This document shows, in pieces, positions 38,020 through 48,229 of a stretch of DNA of 64,000 nt. Under the pieces are notes generated by a model. That model was not told the origin of the DNA, made no database searches, and worked only from the letters and a program-made list of their open reading frames with translations. A program made the translations under genes and the position numbers. Within the stretch, counting starts at the first letter, position 1; every line of letters starts with the position of its first letter. The stretch lies in NCBI GenBank assembly GCA_963575745.1, contig CAUYUJ010017853.1, forward strand, positions 122,001-186,000. The letters run 5' to 3'. Origin of the DNA: Prorocentrum cordatum. Lineage: Eukaryota > Sar > Dinophyceae > Prorocentrales > Prorocentraceae.

Positions 38020-40025
38020 TATTTAAGACTGCTCGCCTTTTTATCTGCACGCGTGCCACTAAACACGTAAATCCCAAACCCTCGATGCCCGCCCTCTTCG
38101 TCTTCGATCGTATCCCTTGGGGGTACATATGTCTTACCTGCATCGTGTACTTCATGCAGCCCTACCGCAAGGGAAGAGAGGACGGATGGACGGAAGGGAC
38201 ACAGGGGTAAGGAGGAGGATGGAGCACGAGAGAGAATAGCAGGAGGGTGGCTCGGAGCAGAAAACACGTGGCAGAACCAGACGGGCAGATCGGGCGGGTG
38301 GACCCTGACGGGCAGGTCGGGAAGGCGGCCCCAGGCGGCCAAGTCGAGCAGGCGGGTTGCTGAAGCGTGTGTCCTGCATGAATCGCAAGGCAATCTCAAG
38401 CGACAGCGCGATTACCAACTAAACCGTGAGGAAATCCACAACGAGAGCGCGATTCCTGAGTGTCGAGGGCGCGGCGTCTGAACAAATTGTGAGAAACCAC
38501 GCGGGAGCGCGATTTCTGCATAGCATGTGAGGAAGTCCCGCACGAGAGCACGATTTCTGTATATATCGTGAGGAAGTCCAGCACAAGAGTGCGATTAAGG
38601 AGTACATTGTGAGGCAGTGGTAGGCGAGAACCGCTGTTGTTGTAAACCCGGGGCCAATAACCAAATTCTGGGAGTATTCAGTGGTGAGAGTTCAACAACG
38701 ACACCAACAACAACAAACAATAATAATTCCAGGGCTGTTCGCTATTACCTGCTCGCGTGCCATTCAACACGTATTATTAACCCCAACCCTCGGTACCCGC
38801 CCTGTTCGTCTTCGATCGTACCCCTTTGGTTGTATAGCTTCCTTACCTGCCGCGTGCAATTGCTGCAGGCCCTGAAACACAGGAAGACAAAAACGGATGG
38901 AAGGGAGAGGGAGAAGAATGGAACACGGGATTAGCAGGAGGGGGCTAGGAGCAGAAAACACGTGGCAGAACCAGACGGGCCCATCGGACGGGTAGACCCA
39001 AACGGGCGGGTCGGGAAGGCGTGTTGCTGAAGCGTGAATACTGCATGAATCGCCAGGAGAGCTCGAGCGACAACGCCATTCCCAAATAAATCGTGAGAAA
39101 GGCCAGAGCGAGAGCGTGATTCCTGGGTGTCGAGGGCGCGGCGCCTAAATGAATTGCGAGGACGTCCCAAGCAAGAACGCGATTCCTGCACACATCGTGA
39201 GGAAGTCCCGCGCGAGAGCGAGATGTTGGATCACTTTGTGAGGAAGTGTCAGGCGGGAGCCGCTGTTGCTATAGATCGGGGCCCAGTAAGCAAGTTTGGT
39301 GGCACCAAGTTCTCCCTGTTCTAAAACCCCTATTATAATGTAAGGAAAAAATGCGAGCCCCGAGGACGAACTTCAATTCAACAATACAATTGTTATCGCA
39401 AGGGGCGGGTCAACACGAATTATTTATTCGTTATAATAGTTATTCAATAATAACAAAAATATAAACAACAACACAAAAAGCAACAACAACAACAACAAGG
39501 ACGCGGACGACAACAACCACAGGTAACCACAATCAGTTCGAGACTGTTCGCTCTTTATCTGCTCGCGCGCGATTCGACACGTATATCCTAAACCCTCGAT
39601 GCGCGCCCTCTTCGTCTTCGATCGTGCCCCCTTAGGGGTATACCTTCATTGCTTGCAACGTGTATTCCGTGCAGCCCCTGAGGCAAGGGAAGAGAGGACG
39701 GAGGAAAGAAAGGGACAAAGGGCTGGCGGGTTGCTGAAGCGTGCATGCTGCATGAATCGCGAGCAAGTCTCGAGTGATAGCGCGATTCCCAAATGAATCG
39801 TGAGGAAATCCACAGCGAGAGCGTGACTCCTGAGTGTCGAGCGCATGGCGCCTGAATCAAGCGCCAGGAAGTCCCACACGAGAGCGCGGTTCCCCTATAC
39901 ACTGTGCGGAAATCCCGCACGAGAGCGCGATCTGGAAATACACTGTGAGAAAGTATCAGGCGGGAGCCGCTGTTGTTGTAAACGGGGGCCCAACAACGAC
40001 GTTTGGCGGCACCAACTGCGGGGGA
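38020..40025 (+). repeat. Three diverged large units AA with internal ~60-bp arrays
   Basis: Units at about 38020-38690, 38725-39330 and 39545-40025. Each starts with CTGTTCGCT(A/C)TTTATCTGCTCGCG-like sequence, has CCCGCCCT(C/G)TTCGTCTTCGAT and CAGCC(C)CTGA, then GAATCG.GAG..AGCTCGAGCGA and a ~60-bp sub-array (GAGAGCGCGATTCCT ... CGTGAGGAAGTCC). Each ends with GGCGGGAGCCGCTGTTG. Gaps between units are AT-rich (39310-39500, with AACAACAAC). Confidence 0.75.
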
Positions 40026-40077
40026 GTTGAGCGGATCAAACACGGGTCTTGCGCGAGATGACGCAGCGACCTTTGAA

Positions 40078-40235
40078 GGGGCCCCAGGACACACAAATAA
40101 ATACACACAAATAAACATATTCCCCATATGTTCCTATATTTTCTGGGTTTTTGTCTTCCCCCCCACTTCCCATATTTTCCCATATTTTCCTGGGGATCGA
40201 CGATTAGTTGTGTCTGTGTGTTTTTTTCCCTCCTG
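40078..40235 (+). repeat. Repeat family T, copy 3
   Basis: CCCCAGGACACACAAATAAA ... GGGGATCGACGATTAGTTGT and GTGTGTTTTTTTCCCTCCTG. Best intact T copy. Confidence 0.85.
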
Positions 40236-40795
40236 AACCTTACGCGGCGGCTTACGCGGGCCGCCAGCGCGCTCCGCTACGCTGCAAGCGAGGGCGCCCA
40301 CGCGCGACCTTGCGAGGGCAGCGTGCGCGCCGATGTCGGCGCAGACGACCCCGTGACTTATTTTTTGTGTCGCTCAGACGTCTCTCGGGGGACCCAGCCT
40401 AAAACAGGGCGGAGATCGGGATAAATCGCTCCAGAGCGTTCTCAGAGCGCTGGCAGAGCGTTCCGGAGCGCTCTGGAGCGGCCGCGGCGCCCAGTACATC
40501 CTCCAAACCTGCCGATCCTCAGAGATTTCGAGTTATCCCGATCCGATATTGTCCCGATCTTCGCGTCGTTTTACAGAAGTCCCTCGGGGGAGCCTCCCGC
40601 GACGACGAGAAGCCTCCAGGAGTCTCCCTGGGGATCCAGCCGCGACGACGAGAAGCCTCCAAGGAAGGCCCCGCAAGAGACGAGACTGCAGAACACACGG
40701 AAGGCCAGGACGGGCCGCCGTTGCCTCGACTAGATAGACCTCCCCCGATCGGACACAATCACCTCCGACGCCGTGCTGCTGAACACCTCCTTCGG
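40236..40795. other. GC-rich spacer with GGAGCGCTC repeats
   Basis: 40430-40480 has GAGCG(C/T)TC(T/C)-type repeats. 40590-40660 carries a 30-bp direct repeat (GCGACGACGAGAAGCCTCCA). 40245-40400 is coding-like on plus (SALRYAASEGAHARP) but unassigned. Confidence 0.45.
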
Positions 40796-40799
40796 GTAC

Positions 40800-40858
40800 T
40801 CCTCCTCCTCCTCCTCCTCCTCTTCCTCCTCCTCCTCCCTCTCATCATCATCATCATC

Positions 40859-40920
<62 letters not shown>

Positions 40921-40978
40921 GATCATCATCATCATCATCATCATCATGATCATGATCATGATCATGATCATGATCATG

Positions 40979-41027
<49 letters not shown>

Positions 41028-41052
41028 CCATCATCAGCATCATCATCATGTT
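40800..41052 (+). repeat. (CCT)n then (CAT)n with GATCAT palindromes
   Basis: CCT to 40840, then (ATC)n with (ATGATC)n at 40920-40980; the latter is palindromic. Confidence 0.96.
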
Positions 41053-41286
41053 GAACAAAAGGTCCCCCACAACTCCGAACTCCTTGGCACCTTCTTCATC
41101 CCCACCGGCTCTTTACCGGTCCCGCGGGGCCACGGGGGGGCCACGGATACCCGCCGTGCTCCTTGAGAGCCGACGCCGCGACAAACATTGGAGCACGTCG
41201 AAGCATCGCCACGAGGAGCCCCAGACCCCGTCAGTCTGCGGCACGGTTCGATCCGTATCGATCTGTGATGCCCCCGGAGCCGAAGC
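41053..41286. other. Unassigned spacer
   Basis: No repeat family or coding signal that can be defended. Confidence 0.45.
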
Positions 41287-41481
41287 TCGGGTCGGGCGAA
41301 AGGGGGGGATAGCAAAGGGAGGGTTTGAGAATCAGCTCACGTAGCTGATTTTCCCGGCGCCTCCAGGCGCAGGAGGCGGCTATGTATCGAGGAATGGGCC
41401 CCTCGGTGAGGCCGAAACCAGCTGCATGCAGCAAATTTCGTAACCCCCCCTTTCCCAATCCCCCCCTTTCGCCCGGCCCGA
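41287..41481 (+). mobile_element. MITE family B, copy 3
   Basis: TCGGGTCGGGCGAAAGGGG ... CCCCCTTTCGCCCGGCCCGA. Contains a perfect 8-bp-arm hairpin (AATCAGCT-cacgt-AGCTGATT, 41330-41350). Flanks GAAGC and GAAAC (4 of 5) suggest a 5-bp TSD. Confidence 0.87.
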
Positions 41482-41838
41482 GAAACTGGAGCAAGATCGC
41501 CCGGTGCGAAGCAGCTGACACGCCTGGAGTCTTGAGCGGCGAGCGTCTCCAAATCCACGCCCTCGCGGTATGAACGCGGGGGCGCGCGATCCCGCGGACG
41601 CGCGGTCGCACAAGTAATACGCTCCGCGCGGGGCATCCGCGCACAGAAAAAAACCGTATCGGCGGTGTCGCGCGGCCCAGGGCGTGGCCCACGGGTCCAA
41701 ATCCTCTTGGGGAGACCAAGCGGTACCGATACCGCCACTCCCCTGACCTCTCCCCGGCGCCCTCTGCCGAGGATTTGGAGGCGAATCCCGCGGGCGACGA
41801 AGGCCTCCCCAGAGCCTCAGGAGGGGGCACACGGTCGA
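41482..41838. other. Unassigned spacer, coding-like
   Basis: GC-rich, open on both strands in parts (minus: AWIWRRSPLKTPGVSAAS). No motif. Confidence 0.3.
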
Positions 41839-41847
41839 AGTGTAGCG

Positions 41848-42003
41848 TTAGGTCGGGCATGTCCCACTACAGGCGAATCTAGGACGAAAAGTAAAACATG
41901 TAAGAAAAAAATCAAACATATTCAAAATACTCAACAAAATCGTCCCACGCTATTGTTTGACTATTTTGGAAGATTCCTCCTGTAGGGGGACGTGCCCGAC
42001 TTA
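41848..42003 (+). mobile_element. MITE family E, copy 6
   Basis: TTAGGTCGGGCATGTCCCAC ... GGGGGACGTGCCCGACTTA, AT-rich inside. Flanks AGTGTAGCG (41839-41847) and AGGGTAGCG (42004-42012) match 8 of 9. Confidence 0.9.
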
Positions 42004-42061
42004 AGGGTAGCGGTATGAGTACCATTCCCCCTTCTGAAGCCTAGATTATTTGGCACCCGCC

Positions 42062-42098
42062 TTCGTCGAGAAAAAAGCACACGTCCGAGCGATGCCAC
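42062..42098 (+). mobile_element. MITE family F, 3' end fragment
   Basis: GAGAAAAAAGCACACGTCC and GAGCGATGCCA match the right ends of F1 and F2. Confidence 0.7.
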
Positions 42099-42104
42099 GT
42101 CTTT

Positions 42105-42315
42105 TGAGCAGGGACCGACTGTCCTGGTATTCCTATTGGAATGCTACGACATGTTCTTAGAACCCCCCTAACAATACACAGTATTCTAGAACATAAAACA
42201 GCCGCTGCCCGAAATCAAGACACAGCACCCAGCCAGAATCGCTCCAGAAACATGTCGTCGAAACCCCAAAGAAAGCGCTGAGAACATTGCCTGGTGGGTG
42301 GGCCCATAGGCACGC
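42105..42315 (+). repeat. Repeat family EE, copy 1
   Basis: TTTTGAGCAGGGACCGACTG, ATGTTCTTAGAACCC and TGGTGGGTGGGCCCATAGGC. Homologous to 58950-59166. Confidence 0.78.
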
Positions 42316-42480
42316 CAGGACGCCTCGCCCTTACTCGAATCATAGGCGCAAGGGGCCCGCACACCGCGGGCCCGTCCTTGCGGCAGCGCCGGCCCGGGCG
42401 TGCGCGGCACCCAGGCCTCGCGGCGGGCGCGGCGCCCGAACCCGACGTCGGCGCAGCGCGCGCACGCCGGGGGAACGGCA
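42316..42480 (-). other. GC-rich coding-like island
   Basis: The minus strand is open with CARCADVGFGRRARREAWVP and later YDSSKGEASWRAYGP, lying between EE1 and P. It could be an exon; no family recognised. Confidence 0.3.
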
Positions 42481-43010
42481 GTCAGGGCCAGACCTGGGCC
42501 AGAAGAGCAGATTCCAAGAACGCAGTGGGGGCCTCGACCACAAGAGACCTCCCAGAAGAGGACCAGCCCTGAGGCCCCAAGGCGCCCATGGCTTTGCAAC
42601 AAACCCGCTGCAGCCCAAGAAACCCAGGGCACCCTGAAGGCAAGCAAGGTGTTTCTTGGCATGGGTTGCCACTGCATGAGACCCCCCGCTGGCCAACCTG
42701 ACCAAACTTCGGCCAGACCTGGGCCACAAGAGCGTCCTTCTCGGAGTTTGCGAAAGGTGCCCCATGGCCCAAGGTGCCCGTAGTTTTTCGTTTTATTTTG
42801 GAGCCCCTGCGGCCCTCTGGGTCTCGTGACCATTCCTCAGGAGGCCGTGCGGGGCCTCCTTGGAAACCCTGGGGCAACCTTGGCCCAGGGGAACTTCTAG
42901 CAACACCCAAAGGAACTTCTAGCAACACCCGACCTTTCTCAGAACATAAGACCCTCCGCCGGCCGGCCAAGCTGAACAACCTTCGAGGGGGACCCCCCCC
43001 AAGGATGCAC
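42481..43010 (+). repeat. Repeat family P, copy 4, and neighbours
   Basis: ACCAGCCCTGAGGCCCCAAG, AGAAACCCAGGGCACCCTGA and GGTGTTTCTTGGCATGGGTT match 9840-9975 and 27365-27500. 42905-43010 resembles block DD. Confidence 0.65.
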
Positions 43011-43044
43011 AACGATTACATCGGCAACCCTGGTGCGAATCCGA

Positions 43045-43160
43045 TGTACACCGCCGTGCTGGCAACCCGCAGCGCCGAGGGCGCCAAGGGAACGTGCGGC
43101 ACCGACGCGCTGGCAACCCGCAGCGCCGAGGGCGCCAAGGGAACGTGCGGCTGCGCACCG
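43045..43160 (+). repeat. 51-bp tandem repeat, ~2 copies
   Basis: GCTGGCAACCCGCAGCGCCG and AGGGCGCCAAGGGAACGTGC repeated at 43059 and 43110. Confidence 0.9.
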
Positions 43161-43164
43161 TGAT

Positions 43165-43840
43165 GGCCCTTGCCGCGTAATTTCACGGTCCTTATGATTG
43201 GATGGGCTGTTTTAAAACATCCGAATCGGCGCTGTGCAACCGCGAGGTCAAACCCTTTTTTTTATCAAACCCGAAACAATGCGTACTTCACCCGTGCTCA
43301 AGCGATCCTGCTCTTCGCACGCATGCCCGGGCTCACTTGCGCCCATGGTCTCGCCGCCCGGCCAAGTGCCACCCTCGATGTCAAGACACACATGCAGTAC
43401 CTCCTCATCCTCGTGTTGTTCCTGTCTACCTTCTGTGACCATCTCATCATCGCCGGCTTCCTACGCCCTGCCTTCGACCGCCGCCGACGTCGGTGGAAAA
43501 ACGCTGGCTGGTCGCGCGTCGTCACCACTTCCAAGGACAACGCGGAACTCAGTCCATCCTGTCCAAGGTCCTCGCAGCCCCCCTCCCACCTGAATGCTAC
43601 CCATTGTCGGCCACGTCACCCATCTCACCTGTGTTCTGACAGATGACATACGCTCGTCTCTCACTGCTCAGCCTCAGACGGGTCTCGCGCCTCAGCCTGT
43701 AGGCCCCAGACGCATATTTTTGTTCTGATATCACGGCGCCGTCGAGTTAGCCCGTCTTCCAATGCCGAATTGCCGATCCATGCGTCTTCCCTGCCCTCGC
43801 CCTGCCCGGCGCTGACGGGCCCCGCCCTCGCCGGCGCCCG
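43165..43840. other. Unassigned, possibly retroelement-flanking
   Basis: The plus strand is open at 43170-43646 with a hydrophobic run (MQYLLILVLFLSTFC), otherwise low-complexity Ser/Pro/Arg. On the minus strand this lies downstream of the retroelement, where further pol sequence would be expected, but no reverse-transcriptase motif was found. Confidence 0.35.
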
Positions 43841-45011
43841 GATCGTCTCGCCGCTCGTTCCCGGGAGCTCTTGCACGACATTCCGGGCAATGCGGCGCGC
43901 GCGCCATCTGACGCCTGGGCGCCGACCCCATGGCAACGCAAGCCTCTGCAGCAACCCGCCGGGCCACGAACGGCCTGGCATCAGCAGTCGAGCCCCGGCT
44001 AAGAACCACCATGGGCGATGCCGCCCTGGCTTTGACGTCGGCTCCAACAGCGCTGGGATCCAGTTGCCACGGTCAGAAAGCGCGCGTTCTGTGGTCGCTT
44101 GGAACGGGGGGGGACTTGGAACAGGACCCCCCCCTCCCTCCCGCCCTCCAGTCTTGCTCGAGGTCGCTGCTTCCGCTTTCAGGAAGATTGTCCAGGCGCG
44201 CGGCGGATTCCCCACGCTCGGGCAGCGGCGCGTTGAACTCACGCCCTCGGCGCCCCTCACGTGCCGTTTTCCCTTCCGCATCAATGGCGAATTCGTCGAT
44301 GAGGGAATGCGCGCAGGCAACCAACCAAGGTGCGGGCGATTGCTCCTCCCCGAACTCAGCTTTGCACTTGTCGCCAGAAGCAACCTCCGACCTCTGGATT
44401 TGACCTGTTATGGTTCTAAGTATCGCGAACGCCCTAAGTCTAAGTCACGCGAAACTTTGCGGCCTCCGCGCGCGTCGCGATGACTGACTCACCACCGCAT
44501 TTGAGGATTGGCGTCTCACGGCTGGTGGAGCCCGACATCACGTGTCGGACTGGTCCGATTGAGTACGGACCCCTTTCCCTTCCCAAGCAATGCGCGGCCC
44601 TAGGTTAACGCGGCACCCAGGCAAAGCATAACTCCAATGGGGTTGCTCACCACGTGTAGATGATTGAAAACACAGGCGCGCCCTGTCTCCTTGATCCCAC
44701 GCCGCGTTCGAGCGCCCCTTTTCCTGGCCCACCCCCCTAACGGGGCGGAAGCGCGAACTCCGACGTGGCAGATGCGCGTCGCAATGTAATTCGACTTCCT
44801 CTCTGCTCGGCCGCGAGTCGCGCGCGGCCCCCCTGGGCGCTCCGGCATCGCCTCCTAGAATCACACCCAAGACGTCACTAAACTCACAGCCCCCGCCCCC
44901 GCCCCCCGCCAACCTGGTCGCCCTCCACATGCGCGCTGGCGCGATTTATGATTGGGGCCAATAGGCTCAGCTGGACCATGTGGAGGAGGTCCGCCATGAC
45001 AGTTCCCCACC

Positions 45012-45185
45012 TGGGAAGACTCCAAACTCTCTTTCTCTCTCTCTCTCTCTCCCTCTCTCTCTCTCTCTCCCTCTCTTTCTCTCATGTTTTTGTTTTCTCT
45101 CTCTCTCTCTCTCTGTCTCTTTCTCTCTTCCTTCTCTCCCTCTCTCTCTCTCTCTTTTTCTTTCTCTCTCTCTCTCTCTCTCTCC
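45012..45185 (+). repeat. (TC)n tract
   Basis: CTCTCTCT with T-runs, inside the retroelement relic. Two short outer CTCTCC blocks. Confidence 0.96.
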
Positions 45186-45584
45186 TCTAACCCTCTCCTC
45201 CGTTCACGCCCCCTCTCGACGCGAAGCTCCATTCGGGCCTCGGATGGTGAATTGGAACTTGCCGCCCTTTTCCTGGAGCGCCGTCCCTCGCCGCGCTGCT
45301 TCGCGCTCAAGGCAACAACGGGGTCGCCCACGCTTGACTCGGCCCAAAACTATTCGACCTCCCGCTCCGACAACGTCGCGCGCAGACCCGGCTGCCTTTC
45401 CGGCGTCGGCTACCTGCGCGGGCACGCTCGCTGCAGACCCCTCTGCTTTCCCACAATAATTCGTTCCCCATGGTTCCTAATGACTGACCCGCTGTCTGCG
45501 CTGCGCTGCCTGCCGCCCCCGGGGGCCCCCGCGGGCGCAACGGCGATTTGGGCGCCAGAAATTGTCGCGGAACAGCGGGCACAA

Positions 45585-45762
45585 GGTCCGACAACAAATG
45601 CTGTCCCACACCAACATCGGCCGCTGTTGGGCAGGCGGCCTTCTGTCTCAAATAGACGCAGGCCGCGGCGGCGCGGACAGTGAGTACATTTTCAAAATGC
45701 GCGGGAACTGCTGTGGGGCATCGCACCCTGGTCTTTCCGTGCTCACGTCGTTCGCTCGTGCC
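45585..45762 (+). mobile_element. MITE family H, copy 3 (diverged), inside the retroelement
   Basis: CAACAAATGCTGTCCCACAC, CATCGGCCGCTGTTGGGCAG, ACGCAGGCCGCGGCGGCG and TGTGGGGCATCGCACCC align with H1, H2 and H4. The outer TIRs are eroded. Confidence 0.75.
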
Positions 45763-46779
45763 GAGGTGAAGCGGGCCCCTTCGCTCGAAATGCCAATCGC
45801 GATGTGGGGCTCCGCAATCTACGGCAACGACCATCTTCGTCGCGCCCCTCTCCTGGCCCCTCTGATACTGGTTCGCCGATAACTTCCATGTCGGGCCCAT
45901 TCGTTTCCACCCGCTACGTTCTGGCGCATTTGCGCATTGAGCTGTTCTAGAATTTGAGGCTCCCTGCGACTCGGTTACCCCAGTTGGCGCCTTGGCTGCG
46001 CCTGGCGCTGCCCTCCTGTGGCGGGCGCCCCATCTGGATCCCCCCAACTTCGCCCCCCTGTTCCTCCTCTCTGCGCCCTGGAACTGCACCATCCATTCCT
46101 ATGCTCCTTTAAGCGGCTCCGGCGCTGCGACGTGGCTCGCGCCTCCACCCGCGTCCATAGTCTCGCCCACCCCGACGCCGTGGCATCCTGGCCCCTGTAG
46201 GGGCTGCCCCTATATTTGCGGCCCCCACCCGTGCCCCCTGCCGCCCCTCGACCCGGGGTGGTCTCGCTGGCGCCCCTGAGGCAGCGCGCTGCGACGTGGC
46301 CATTCTCGCCGAAGTTCTAACGCCCCCCCCCGCCGATCGACGCAAATCCCACCTAACCCCCCCATTCCATCTTGCGGCTTGGTTCCCGTGGCAAACTCCT
46401 GAGGGATACCCTTTGCAAGCTCCTGTGACGCAGCCCCCCAGGGTGACCCTTGCCGCCCCTTTGCCCTCCCCTGTGCACCCGTGACTGTGATTCTTGGCAA
46501 ACTTTGGCACCTTCGCATTTCCCTCGTCCACCTCCTTGCCCACTGGCGTTTCCTTTCGAGGCGCAGTCTGCGGCGGTGCGTCCATGTCCTTCACGCGTAT
46601 AACACATGGCCCTTTTTTTCCTTGCCTTTGTACCTTCCTCCGCGTCGCCATCCTCACTCGCGTCTTCCCAATTCCAAATCCACCAAATTGCAGATTCGCC
46701 ATAAAAACCGGACCGGTTCTCGTTCTTGCCACAGCCCCCATCATCTGCATCGTTGACGCGGCCAATGCCCATGGAGTCC

Positions 46780-47090
46780 TTGCTTTTTTTGGCGTAGGCA
46801 GCAAGTCTATTAATACAATTACGGACTTCTTTCCCGCAGAGGATGGGTTACTGGTGGGTGCCAGTGGTGAAAGATGCTGTCGTGTAAGATCTGTCCTGCA
46901 GCCACTCGTCAAACCCATCACCTACGTGGGCCATGATGGCCCCAAAATCAGTGACCCTGAACGGTGAAGGCAATGAGCATGCACTCCTGTAGTTAGATAC
47001 TCTGCGAGCGCACTCCACTGTTCCAGTTGTGTCGCCACGTCGTTTGCATCTGAAACTGTTTAATGGATGCATGGCCAGGCTCATTCTGTG
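46780..47090. other. Unassigned spacer
   Basis: No repeat family seen. The minus strand continues open upstream of the zinc-knuckle block and may include more gag-like sequence. Confidence 0.4.
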
Positions 47091-47097
47091 TTTAGAG

Positions 47098-47333
47098 GCC
47101 GCCTAGATGGGGTCCGAGTAGATGGGGTCGGAGGGTCGCGCCGCATCGGCGATACATCGGCGATGCATCGCCAATGCATCGCCGATGCACCAGCGATGCA
47201 TCGGCGACGTCAGCGATGCATCGGCGACGCCAGCGTGGGGAAACACGGGCTCCACATCGAGCCGCATCGGCGATGCATCGGCGATTCGGCGCGATCCTCC
47301 GACCCCATCCGCTCCGACCCCATCTGGGAGGCC
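47098..47333 (+). mobile_element. MITE family O, copy 2
   Basis: Arms GCCGCCTAGATGGGGTCCGA and, inverted, GATCCTCCGACCCCATCC with ATCTGGGAGGCC. The centre is GATGCATCGGCGATGCATCG-type repeats. Flanked by TAGAG on both sides (47093-47097, 47334-47338). Confidence 0.86.
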
Positions 47334-47369
47334 TAGAGTGTTACAATGCGCCTCGTGTAACCACCGACG

Positions 47370-47472
47370 ACATTGTTGTATATAACAATCATTTATATCT
47401 ACATATATATATATAAATGAATACATGTGCTGATACATAAAATACATACACACATACGTATACAACAATGTA
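47370..47472. repeat. AT-rich palindromic block
   Basis: CATTGTTGTATA on the left and TATACAACAATG on the right form an inverted repeat around TATATATA and ACATACA repeats. Confidence 0.8.
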
Positions 47473-47479
47473 TGTTCAT

Positions 47480-47745
47480 ATGGCTTTGGTGGGCCATGAA
47501 TAACCGATCCCCCTCCGGGCAAACCATAGAGCTGCCCCGTGGATCGGGCTAATGTGTCATTTGACAAACAAATCCTCGCGCAACGTAGCATAATCGTCAT
47601 CATCGCGTTTGTAATAACATGTGGCGTTGTCTTTTTCTCTTTTGTTGGTTACGCTATATAGTGTATGTATTCACTCATGATGGACCTTCCGCTCAAACTT
47701 GTTATCAAGTCGTCCTCTTAGTTATCGGGCAACGCCACTACCCAT
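47480..47745. other. Unassigned, lower-GC spacer
   Basis: Nothing recognised; composition is closer to 45-50% GC than the neighbourhood. Confidence 0.45.
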
Positions 47746-47749
47746 GGTT

Positions 47750-48016
47750 TCAATGTTGTTCATGTTGTAGGTGTTTCCGATAACTGTGCTTTAACTGGGC
47801 GACGTGGGCGAGCACGCTCAGCAAGTCCTCGCTCCACTCATTGAGTTTGGTCACGTCACCCGATAGCATATTCAACTTTTGAACGGCCTCAGTGGAGTTG
47901 TTTGTTTCCACCCCTTCCAGCCCTCGTCCTTCCGTCGGGCTGTATAGCTGCGGCGCTCTTCGTCGCATGCTCTGAGGCGATCGCTTGACGTTAGAATTGT
48001 GCCTGCATGTGTTCAT
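47750..48016 (-). CDS. Candidate coding fragment, helical protein
   Basis: The minus strand is open for 88 codons. The C-terminal half is amphipathic helix-like: NSTEAVQKLNMLSGDVTKLN, then EWSEDLLSVLAHVAQLKHSY, ending in a TGA. Codon use is less GC-biased than the exon islands elsewhere. 48096-48221 on the same strand may be an upstream exon. No domain identified. Confidence 0.4.
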   Translation of the reverse strand: MNTCRHNSNVKRSPQSMRRRAPQLYSPTEGRGLEGVETNNSTEAVQKLNMLSGDVTKLNEWSEDLLSVLAHVAQLKHSYRKHLQHEQH

Positions 48017-48095
48017 TCATGTCGTTGAACTGTTCCTCGCGGTATTTGTTGCAGCAGATGACCGAAGTCAGAAGGACGTGCATTCAGTAGCTCAC

Positions 48096-48221
48096 CTGTA
48101 ACGTCGGGAACGCCTCATCGTCGTCAGCCGTCCTGGTGCCCAATTTGGCGCTGCGCTCGAAGAACAATATTATCCCTTCGTGATGGGCCCGCAGGGCCGT
48201 GATAACAGAACCCGTTCGTGC
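48096..48221 (-). CDS. Candidate exon with a canonical donor site
   Basis: The minus strand reads 42 codons between a stop and a CAG|GTGAGC donor-like sequence. It includes ALRAHHEGIILFFERSAKLG and TADDDEAFPTLQ. A textbook donor right at the end of a natural-looking reading is the best single splice signal in the window. In the same strand the next open fragment is 47750-48016. No function assigned. Confidence 0.4.
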
Positions 48222-48229
48222 TCAGGTTG

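Larger units (their letters stand above)
43842..46772 (-). pseudogene. Decayed Copia-like retroelement polyprotein (gag-integrase region)
   Basis: Minus-strand blocks in several frames lie in the order expected of a gag-pol polyprotein. A zinc-knuckle-like MCYTREGHGRTAADC lies at 46563-46604. Next, 44712-44810 has REEVELHCDAHLPRRSSRF, resembling the His/Cys region before the integrase core. Then 44443-44514 reads PILKCGGESVIATRAEAAK, where family members usually have LKCDGE; the aspartate is Gly here. Next, 44208-44423 includes PAPWLVACAHSLIDEFAID and then EGKTAREGRRGREFN. Last, 43842-44012 ends near HCPECRAR. Stops, frameshifts, MITE H3 and a TC tract interrupt it. Relatives I recall are dinoflagellate Copia-type elements. 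No LTRs or reverse transcriptase were identified. Non-functional. Confidence 0.72.

Noticed and set aside
37137-38210. A 357-codon plus-strand open frame with repeated PNDSHQ-type motifs
   Set aside because: It is two minisatellites without stop codons, open in more than one frame, so not evidence of a repeat protein.
43170-43646. A plus-strand membrane protein (hydrophobic run LLILVLFLSTFC)
   Set aside because: One short hydrophobic stretch in a Ser/Pro/Arg-rich frame, next to a minus-strand retroelement relic, with no start context or homologue recognised.
45307-46092. Retroelement protease motif (AVDCGA) near 45820 on the minus strand
   Set aside because: It resembles the VDSGA protease motif, but the surroundings do not align and the adjacent sequence is MITE H3, so it is too weak to claim.
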